This document shows, piece by piece, positions 58,155 to 64,000 of a stretch of 64,000 bases of DNA. Both the position numbers and the translations under genes were made by a program. Position 1 is the first letter of the stretch, and every line of letters begins with the position of its first letter. The notes under the pieces were generated by a model, which ran no database searches, was not told where the DNA came from, and saw only the letters and a list, made by a program, of their open reading frames with translations. Origin of the DNA: Flavobacterium psychrophilum (GTDB taxonomy: Bacteria; Bacteroidota; Bacteroidia; Flavobacteriales; Flavobacteriaceae). The stretch covers positions 1-64,000 of the forward strand of contig CAMBZB010000009.1 in NCBI GenBank assembly GCA_945872245.1, given 5' to 3'.

Positions 58155-58967
58155 ATGGAAGAAAATCTAAAACGCCTCAACAAATTCATCGGAGAAACAG
58201 GCTATTGTTCTCGCCGTGAAGCCGACAAAATCATTGAAGAAGGTCGCGTAACCATCAACGGAATCATACCGGAATTAGGCACAAAAGTATCTCAAGACGA
58301 CGAAGTACGCATTGACGGCAAGTTGATTCGGGAGAAAAACGAAAAACCTGTTTATTTGGCTTTCAACAAACCCGTTGGCATTGAATGTACCACCAACTTA
58401 GAGGTTCGCAACAACATCGTAGATTACATTAATTATCCCAAACGTATTTTCCCTATTGGACGTTTGGACAAAGCCAGCGAAGGCTTGATTTTTATGACCA
58501 ATGACGGAGATATTGTCAATAAAATTCTTCGCGCCAGAAACAATCACGAAAAAGAATATACCGTAACAGTAAACAAACTCATCACGAATCGTTTTATTGA
58601 AAAAATGGGTAATGGCGTACCCATTTTGGATACTGTCACCCGAAAATGCAAGGTAGAAAAAATCAGTTCGACCACTTTTAAAATCGTTCTAACACAAGGT
58701 TTAAATCGTCAAATTCGTAGAATGTGCGAATATCTAGGCTACGAAGTTACGGCTCTAAAACGAATTAGAATTATCAATATTTCGCTTGATGTTCCCGTAG
58801 GAAGATTTCGTGATTTAACCGATGCGGAAATCAAAGAACTCAACCAGCTCATTGAACCGTCAAGCAAAACCGAAGAAGCGAGTTTACCCAAACAAGAACC
58901 CAAAAAAAGAAGAACTGAATTCATAAAGAAAGATGACCCTCGATTTAAGAAAAGAGGAGATTATTAG
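58155..58967 (+). CDS. rluF: RluF-type 23S rRNA pseudouridine synthase
   Basis: The predicted protein has 270 residues. An N-terminal S4 RNA-binding domain (RLNKFIGETGYCSRREADKI) is followed by the synthase domain with the catalytic Asp in PIGRLDKASEGLIFMTNDG, then LTQGLNRQIRRMCEYLGY. The order and length match RluF (U2604). A lysine- and arginine-rich C-terminal tail of about 35 residues extends past the core. The mRNA may lack a leader. It ends at a strong hairpin. Confidence 0.9.
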   Translation: MEENLKRLNKFIGETGYCSRREADKIIEEGRVTINGIIPELGTKVSQDDEVRIDGKLIREKNEKPVYLAFNKPVGIECTTNLEVRNNIVDYINYPKRIFPIGRLDKASEGLIFMTNDGDIVNKILRARNNHEKEYTVTVNKLITNRFIEKMGNGVPILDTVTRKCKVEKISSTTFKIVLTQGLNRQIRRMCEYLGYEVTALKRIRIINISLDVPVGRFRDLTDAEIKELNQLIEPSSKTEEASLPKQEPKKRRTEFIKKDDPRFKKRGDY

Positions 58968-58980
58968 ATAAAAATTTTCA

Positions 58981-59022
58981 AAAAAGCAAAACCCAAGACT
59001 CTCATCTTGGGTTTTGCTTTTT
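58981..59022. terminator. Strong bidirectional terminator between rluF and folD
   Basis: A perfect 18-bp stem AAAAAGCAAAACCCAAGA / TCTTGGGTTTTGCTTTTT with loop CTCTCA. Confidence 0.9.
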
Positions 59023-59036
59023 AAATTTTAAAAATA

Positions 59037-59918
59037 TTATTTTTTCATTCTGATTTGTCTTGCCAAAAGGGTGTTTTTCAGCAACATTGCAATAGTCATC
59101 GGTCCTACTCCACCAGGAACGGGCGTTATAAAAGAGGATTTTTTGCTTACACTATCGAAATCAACATCACCGGTAATTACATATCCTTTTGGGTGCGAAG
59201 CATCTTCTACTCGCGTAATACCAACGTCAATAACTACAACACCTTCTTTCACCATATCCCCTTTTAGGTAATTCGGAACGCCAAGAGCGGTGATGATAAT
59301 ATCGGCATTCTTGGTAAAATCTTCAATGTTCTTGGTTCTACTGTGAGTCAATGTTACTGTTGAATCTCCCGGATACCCTTTACGACTCATTAAAATACTC
59401 ATTGGGCGGCCCACAATATGGCTACGACCAATAACTACAGTATGTTTTCCCGATGTTTCTACCTTGTAACGCTCTAATAATTCCATTATTCCATATGGGG
59501 TAGCTGGTAAAAACGTCTCCATTTCTAAGGCCATTTTTCCGAAATTGGCTGGGTGAAAACCATCCACATCTTTATCAGGATCAATCGCCATCAGAATTTT
59601 ATGCTCATCAATATGTTTAGGCAAAGGCAATTGAACAATAAATCCATCTATGTTATCATCTTCGTTTAGTTCATTTATTTTTTCAAGCAATTCCGTCTCC
59701 GAAATAGTTTCGGGCAACGCCACCAAGGTAGATTCAAATCCTATTTGTTGACACGACCTAACTTTGCTTCCCACATAAGTTAGACTAGCTCCGTTATTAC
59801 CAACAATAACTGCCGCCAAATGTGGCACTTTCTGGTCTTTGGCAACCATCTTTTGCACTTCAACAGCAATCTCGTTTTTAATGTCTTCTGATGTTTTTTT
59901 TCCGTCTAGTAATTGCAT
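59037..59918 (-). CDS. folD: Methylenetetrahydrofolate dehydrogenase/cyclohydrolase
   Basis: The predicted protein has 293 residues. It carries TYVGSKVRSCQQIG with the catalytic Lys, VQLPLPKHID, KDVDGFHPANFGKM, VIGRSHIVGRPMS, and the C-terminal TPVPGGVGPMTIAMLLKNT. All are diagnostic of FolD. It interconverts 5,10-methylene- and 10-formyl-THF. It lies downstream of ffh on the same strand, across an imperfect inverted repeat. Confidence 0.96.
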   Translation of the reverse strand: MQLLDGKKTSEDIKNEIAVEVQKMVAKDQKVPHLAAVIVGNNGASLTYVGSKVRSCQQIGFESTLVALPETISETELLEKINELNEDDNIDGFIVQLPLPKHIDEHKILMAIDPDKDVDGFHPANFGKMALEMETFLPATPYGIMELLERYKVETSGKHTVVIGRSHIVGRPMSILMSRKGYPGDSTVTLTHSRTKNIEDFTKNADIIITALGVPNYLKGDMVKEGVVVIDVGITRVEDASHPKGYVITGDVDFDSVSKKSSFITPVPGGVGPMTIAMLLKNTLLARQIRMKK

Positions 59919-59933
59919 TTTTAAAAAAGTTTA

Positions 59934-59975
59934 AAGTTTAAAGTTTCAGGTTCAACAAGTTGAAACCTTAAACTT
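59934..59975. repeat. 15-bp near-perfect inverted repeat between ffh and folD
   Basis: AAGTTTAAAGTTTCA and TGAAACCTTAAACTT pair with one mismatch across a 12-base loop. The left flank is a run of AAGTTT words. No U-tract follows on the minus strand, so its role is unclear. Confidence 0.6.
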
Positions 59976-59987
59976 GATACATATATT

Positions 59988-61346
59988 CTATCTCATTCCC
60001 GGCATTCCACCTGGCATTCCTTTCATATTACCCATCATTTTCATCATATTCTTACCTCCCGGCCCTTGCATCATTTTCATCATTTTACTCATTTGCTCAA
60101 ACTGTTTCATCAGTTGGTTGACCTGCTCAATTTTAGTTCCAGAACCTTTTGCAATTCTGGTTTTTCTTTTCATATCAATTATGGCGGGTTTTGTTCGCTC
60201 TATTGGAGTCATCGAATGTATTATTGCTTCGATATATTTAAAAGCATCATCTTCAATTTCAACATCTTTCATCGCTTTTGAAGCACCTGGTATCATGCCG
60301 ACCAAATCTTTCATATTTCCCATTTTCTTTACCTGCTGAATTTGGGAAAGGAAATCATCGAAGCCAAATTCGTTCTTAGCAATTTTCTTTTGGATTTTCC
60401 TGGCTTCTTCCTCATCATAATGTTCTTGTGCTATTTCCACCAAAGACACAACATCACCCATTCCTAAGATTCGTTCTGCCATACGTTCTGGGTAGAATAA
60501 ATCAATAGCTTCCATTTTTTCGCCAGTCCCTACAAATTTAATGGGTCTATTAACCACCGATTTAATCGAAAGGGCAGCTCCACCTCGGGTATCACCATCT
60601 AATTTGGTTAAGATTACACCATCAAAATTCAATCTATCGTTAAATGTTTTTGCTGTATTCACCGCATCTTGACCTGTCATTGCGTCCACAACAAACAAAG
60701 TTTCATGTGGCTGAATTGCCTTGTGAACATTGGAAATCTCGGTCATCATGGCCTCATCGACTGCTAAACGACCTGCGGTATCGACAATTACGACATTAAA
60801 CCCATTGGATTTGGCGTATTTGATTGCATTTTGGGCAATTTCTACTGGATTTTTATTTTCCGGTTCTGAATACACCTCAACAGCTATCGAATCTCCAACA
60901 ACATACAATTGTTGAATTGCCGCTGGACGATAAATATCACAAGCCACCAAAAGTGGTTTTTTGTTCTTTTTGGTCTGAAGATAATTGGCCAATTTCCCGG
61001 AAAAAGTGGTTTTTCCAGAACCTTGTAATCCCGACATTAAAATAACGGTTGGATTTCCTGATAGATTAATTCCAGCAACATCGCCCCCCATCAGTTCCGT
61101 CAATTCATCTTTGACAATTTTAACTAATAATTGTCCCGGCTGAATAGTTGTTAATACATTTTGACCAATGGCTTTTTCTTTTACTCTAGTAGTAAAATCT
61201 TTAGCTATTTTAAAATTGACATCAGCATCTAATAAGGCACGACGAACTTCTTTTAAAGTATCGGCAACGTTAACTTCGGTTATTCTTCCATGACCCTTGA
61301 GTACATGAAAGGCTTTGTCTAATTTTTCGCTTAAATTATCGAACAT
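59988..61346 (-). CDS. ffh: Signal recognition particle protein Ffh
   Basis: The predicted protein has 452 residues. An N domain is followed by the GTPase with G1 GLQGSGKT near residue 107, VDTAGRL, and LTKLDGDTRGGAAL. The methionine-rich M domain ends with GMPGGMPGMR. It binds 4.5S RNA and signal sequences of nascent membrane proteins. The SRP RNA gene is not in this window. A full -33/-7 promoter lies 23 bases upstream. Confidence 0.96.
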   Translation of the reverse strand: MFDNLSEKLDKAFHVLKGHGRITEVNVADTLKEVRRALLDADVNFKIAKDFTTRVKEKAIGQNVLTTIQPGQLLVKIVKDELTELMGGDVAGINLSGNPTVILMSGLQGSGKTTFSGKLANYLQTKKNKKPLLVACDIYRPAAIQQLYVVGDSIAVEVYSEPENKNPVEIAQNAIKYAKSNGFNVVIVDTAGRLAVDEAMMTEISNVHKAIQPHETLFVVDAMTGQDAVNTAKTFNDRLNFDGVILTKLDGDTRGGAALSIKSVVNRPIKFVGTGEKMEAIDLFYPERMAERILGMGDVVSLVEIAQEHYDEEEARKIQKKIAKNEFGFDDFLSQIQQVKKMGNMKDLVGMIPGASKAMKDVEIEDDAFKYIEAIIHSMTPIERTKPAIIDMKRKTRIAKGSGTKIEQVNQLMKQFEQMSKMMKMMQGPGGKNMMKMMGNMKGMPGGMPGMR

Positions 61347-61368
61347 AATTTTTAATTTTATTGAATTG

Positions 61369-61398
61369 CAAAGATAAACTAATTAGAGAATTTGACAA
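61369..61398 (-). promoter_or_regulatory. Full -33/-7 promoter of ffh
   Basis: On the minus strand TTG (61396-61398) is separated by 19 bases from TATCTTTG (61369-61376). Both elements and the spacing fit the Flavobacterium consensus. Confidence 0.68.
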
Positions 61399-61434
61399 TT
61401 AGATAATTATATAAATGAAGTAGTTTTAAAATAA

Positions 61435-61466
61435 AAAAACCTGCTTAATTAGCAGGTTTTTTTATT
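61435..61466. terminator. Terminator after the 61480 lipoprotein gene
   Basis: AAAAACCTGCT-TAATT-AGCAGGTTTTT with A and T runs on both sides. It serves the minus-strand gene that ends at 61480. Confidence 0.8.
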
Positions 61467-61479
61467 TTTGAATGAGGAA

Positions 61480-61935
61480 TTAATTTTTTTCGAAAGTTAA
61501 GTTATCAGTTGTGCCACTTCCGCCACTAATGTCAATTAAAACAATTTTTGTGTCTGTCCTAGAAACAATGTCCCAATCATCTGTTAAGTCAAAAAAATCA
61601 GCAGGTGAACTAAATGCAATATTAAAATCTAAATCGTCTATTGTATCGTCATTACTATTTGAATCAGTTACTGACCACGTTCCGGAATACGATTGTCCGT
61701 TTCCAACTGCTGTTAGAGTTCCATTTTGTGAAAATGTAAAATTATATCCTATGAATTTATTGGTTTCAACTACATCAGAATCTACATAGGAAGTGATTCT
61801 CCATGTTCCAGAAGTTGCGGTATTTACTAAATTTGTTTGATTTGTAGTTGACGATGAGTCATCAGAACTACACATGGAAGCCGTGTTTAAAAAAAACACC
61901 AATCCTAATACTGCATAAATTGAAATTCGTTTCAT
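61480..61935 (-). CDS. Secreted lipocalin-like lipoprotein
   Basis: The predicted protein has 151 residues. The lipobox places the lipid at Cys22 (FFLNTASMC). After a Ser/Thr-rich linker, a small beta-domain follows with the pattern GTWRITSYVDSD, GYNFTFSQNGTLTA, SGTWSV and NDDTIDDLDFNIAF. This resembles the lipocalin-like lipoproteins abundant in Flavobacterium. Function unknown. It has its own promoter (TATATTTG, 61961-61968). Confidence 0.72.
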   Translation of the reverse strand: MKRISIYAVLGLVFFLNTASMCSSDDSSSTTNQTNLVNTATSGTWRITSYVDSDVVETNKFIGYNFTFSQNGTLTAVGNGQSYSGTWSVTDSNSNDDTIDDLDFNIAFSSPADFFDLTDDWDIVSRTDTKIVLIDISGGSGTTDNLTFEKN

Positions 61936-61960
61936 AGTGATTAAATTTAAATGTTAATAA

Positions 61961-61968
61961 CAAATATA
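61961..61968 (-). promoter_or_regulatory. -7 promoter element of the lipoprotein gene
   Basis: The minus strand reads TATATTTG, 25 bases before the ATG at 61935. Confidence 0.5.
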
Positions 61969-61988
61969 CATATAAAAAAATTATAAAA

Positions 61989-63767
61989 CTACATTCTCTC
62001 TGGAACTTCAATCCCCAAAAGTTGGAATGCAGCGGCAATAGTGTCGGCAACTTTTTTGGACAATTGCACACGGAAAACCTTTTCGTCTTGCACATTTGAA
62101 CCTAAAATCGGCACGGCTTGATAGAACGAATTGTACTCTCTTACCAAATCATAGGTGTAATTTGCTATCAAAGCTGGACTGTGATTATCGGCAGCATTTT
62201 GAATCACTTCAGGAAACAATTCGAGTTGTTTCACCAATTCTTTTTCCTTTTCGTGAAGCATAACTATTCCTGATGTGTTCGAAAAATCAAAGTTGGCTTT
62301 TCGAATAATTGACTGGATTCTGGCATAGGTATATTGAATAAACGGTCCTGTATTTCCAGCAAAATCAACAGATTCTTCTGGATCGAAAAGGATTCGTTTT
62401 TTAGGGTCAACCTTTAATATGTAATATTTTAAGGCACCAAGTCCAATGGTTTTGTACAATTTTGTCTTTTCTTCAGGAGAATAACTATCCAATTTCCCTA
62501 AATCTTCGGCTATTTTTTGGGCAGTTTCCGTCATTTCCTGCATCAAGTCATCAGCGTCGACTACAGTTCCTTCTCTTGATTTCATTTTTCCAGAAGGCAA
62601 ATCTACCATTCCGTATGACAAATGAAAGAGATTTTTTGACCATTCAAAACCGAGTTTTTGCAATATCAAAAACAAGACTTTGAAGTGGTAATCCTGTTCG
62701 TTACCGACGGTGTAAACCATTCCTCCAACATCCGGAAAATCCTTCACGCGCTGAATGGCGGTTCCAATATCTTGTGTCATATAAACCGCGGTTCCATCAG
62801 AGCGTAACACAATTTTTCTGTCCAAACCTTCTGCTGTCAAATCAATCCAAACCGAACCGTCAGGATCTTTTTCGAAAACGCCTTTCTCCAAACCTATTTG
62901 AACCACGTCCTTTCCGAGTAAATAAGTATTACTTTCGTAATAATAACTATCGAAATTCACTCCCAAGTTTGTATACGTTGTTGCAAAACCATCATAAACC
63001 CATTGGTTCATTGTTTTCCAAAGCGCCATGACTCCCGCATCGCCCGCTTCCCATTTCAAAAGCATTTCCTGAGCTTCTAGAATAATTGGCGCTTGTTTTT
63101 TGGCCTCATCTTCGGTTTTTCCGGAAGCCATCAACTGAGAAATTTGTTCTTTATAGGCTTTGTCAAAAGCCACATAATAATTACCAACTAATTTATCTCC
63201 TTTTAAACCTGTTGACTCTGGAGTTTCTCCATTTCCAAATTTTTGCCAAGCCAACATCGACTTGCAAATATGAATCCCACGATCATTAATGATTTGGGTT
63301 TTATAGACTTTTTTTCCTGAAGCTCTTATGATTTCCGCAACGGAATAGCCCAAAAGATTATTACGAACATGTCCCAAATGCAAAGGTTTATTGGTGTTTG
63401 GCGAAGAATATTCGACCATTATCGCTTTATCTTCCGGTTTTGGGGAAACAAACCCAAATTTCAAATCATTTCTGATTTCATTGAAAAAATTCAAATAATA
63501 TTCATCTGAAATAACAATATTCAAAAAACCTGAAACTACATTAAAACTGCTCACTTCAAGTACATTTTCGACTAAATAGTTCCCGATTTTATTTCCCAAT
63601 TCCACAGGGTTGCTTTTAACCACTTTCAGCAATGGAAAAATGACCATTGTGATGTCACCCTCAAACTCTTTACGTGTAGTTTGAAATTCAACTTTATCAA
63701 TCACAATGTCAAATAAAGCTTGAATAGCTTTTTCAATGGAAGGCTTCAGAATCTGGGATAATGTCAT
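61989..63767 (-). CDS. argS: Arginyl-tRNA synthetase
   Basis: 592 residues from the ATG at 63767 (MTLSQILKPSIEKAIQ). The class I HIGH-type motif is KPLHLGHVRNNLLG, and the KMSKS equivalent is SGKMKSREG. The C-terminal DALR anticodon-binding domain ends with LLGIEVPERM. The frame is open to 63839, but the extra 24 residues are not typical of ArgS. A TATCTTCG element at 63791-63798 supports the shorter start. fabH lies upstream on the same strand. Confidence 0.95.
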   Translation of the reverse strand: MTLSQILKPSIEKAIQALFDIVIDKVEFQTTRKEFEGDITMVIFPLLKVVKSNPVELGNKIGNYLVENVLEVSSFNVVSGFLNIVISDEYYLNFFNEIRNDLKFGFVSPKPEDKAIMVEYSSPNTNKPLHLGHVRNNLLGYSVAEIIRASGKKVYKTQIINDRGIHICKSMLAWQKFGNGETPESTGLKGDKLVGNYYVAFDKAYKEQISQLMASGKTEDEAKKQAPIILEAQEMLLKWEAGDAGVMALWKTMNQWVYDGFATTYTNLGVNFDSYYYESNTYLLGKDVVQIGLEKGVFEKDPDGSVWIDLTAEGLDRKIVLRSDGTAVYMTQDIGTAIQRVKDFPDVGGMVYTVGNEQDYHFKVLFLILQKLGFEWSKNLFHLSYGMVDLPSGKMKSREGTVVDADDLMQEMTETAQKIAEDLGKLDSYSPEEKTKLYKTIGLGALKYYILKVDPKKRILFDPEESVDFAGNTGPFIQYTYARIQSIIRKANFDFSNTSGIVMLHEKEKELVKQLELFPEVIQNAADNHSPALIANYTYDLVREYNSFYQAVPILGSNVQDEKVFRVQLSKKVADTIAAAFQLLGIEVPERM

Positions 63768-63848
63768 TTTATGTATTTGTTTTGAAGGTGCGAAGATAGC
63801 AATTTCAAAGGAAAATCTAATCTGAAATAGTAAACTCAATTATTTTTT

Positions 63849-64000
63849 TTACCATTTAATAATCACACTACCCCAAGTAAATCCGCTACCGAAAGCAGCC
63901 AAAACCACTATGTCACCCGATTTAATTTTTCCTTGTTCCCAAGCTTCAGTTAACGCTATTGGAATAGAGGCGGCTGTTGTGTTGCCATATTTTTGAATAT
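63849..64000 (-). CDS. fabH: Beta-ketoacyl-ACP synthase III, 3' end only
   Basis: The last 50 codons are visible. They include [18 protein letters not shown], where the Asn of GNT is a catalytic residue of KAS III, and the end [13 protein letters not shown]. This is diagnostic of FabH, which starts fatty-acid synthesis by condensing acyl-CoA with malonyl-ACP. The 5' part lies beyond the window. Confidence 0.92.
   Translation of the reverse strand, partial: IQKYGNTTAASIPIALTEAWEQGKIKSGDIVVLAAFGSGFTWGSVIIKW

Noticed and set aside
59974-60339. 121-residue hydrophobic plus frame opposite the ffh M domain
   Set aside because: Its apparent membrane character comes from reverse reading of Met/Gly/Lys-rich codons in ffh.
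1-64000. CRISPR arrays, transposons, prophage, tRNA or rRNA genes
   Set aside because: No regularly spaced repeats, transposase or integrase motifs, terminal inverted repeats around a gene, tRNA T-loop sequences or rRNA blocks were found by reading the gaps.

Overview
The window reads as a stretch of a Flavobacterium (or close Flavobacteriaceae) chromosome. The base composition is AT-rich. Upstream regions carry the Bacteroidetes promoter element TAnnTTTG instead of E. coli-type boxes, and Shine-Dalgarno sequences are essentially absent. Many proteins belong to families typical of this phylum (DUF4834, DUF4252, DUF4293, DUF6048/DUF6452, a long Rho, a zf-RING_7 family protein, Spy-like sensors of ECF sigma factors). 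I see no rRNA, tRNA, CRISPR array, transposase, integrase or phage gene. Most of it is conserved chromosomal backbone with small accessory touches.

Layout. 1-4.2 kb: a cut YfhO-like membrane protein, DUF4834, an outer-membrane protein and a GNAT-like protein. 4.2-6.7 kb: a gene-poor gap, DUF4252 and an S41 protease lipoprotein. 6.7-12.1 kb: a vitamin B12 import region. Here a btuB-type receptor sits behind a cobalamin riboswitch, and a divergent btuF-btuC-btuD operon starts from the same 419-bp gap. 12.1-14.6 kb: trmL, rluE-like and rmuC. 14.7-19.6 kb: a thioesterase, a Tudor-like unknown, Cu/Zn SOD, a LETM1/TerB-like protein, carbonic anhydrase and OxyR. 19.6-20.3 kb: two tandem paralogues of 65 residues. 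20.4-25.3 kb: mnmD, ilvE, a MazG-like hydrolase, a small membrane protein and an M49 peptidase. 25.4-28.1 kb: a stress-type operon (SRPBCC/GyrI-like protein, ECF sigma factor, anti-sigma-like protein, Spy-like sensor).

28.3-39.1 kb: kup, a NOP2/RsmB-type methyltransferase, rho, DUF4293, a phosphodiesterase, truA, an MsbA-like exporter and lpd with a 14-codon upstream ORF. 39.2-43.6 kb: DUF6048, DUF6452, rlmD, a possible 49-residue gene, ribH and a TPR protein. 43.7-52 kb: recF, a rhodanese-thioredoxin lipoprotein, DUF2461, a GT4-asnB pair, murB, and a GT2 overlapping an ECF sigma gene. 52-64 kb: lipA, gap, lpxK, a Nif3-like gene, a cysteine-free zf-RING_7 family protein, an alpha/beta hydrolase, rluF, folD, ffh, a lipoprotein, argS and the 3' end of fabH.

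The most informative items are the riboswitch with an AT-rich palindrome in its variable arm, the tandem small paralogues, the lpd upstream ORF that duplicates the lpd initiation region, the candidate leaderless promoters (TAnnTTTG-N4-ATG), and the cysteine-free member of a zinc-ribbon family. No obvious defence or secretion system was found. Start sites were revised where the longest frame began inside a promoter element. All family assignments are by eye from motifs, without database searches.
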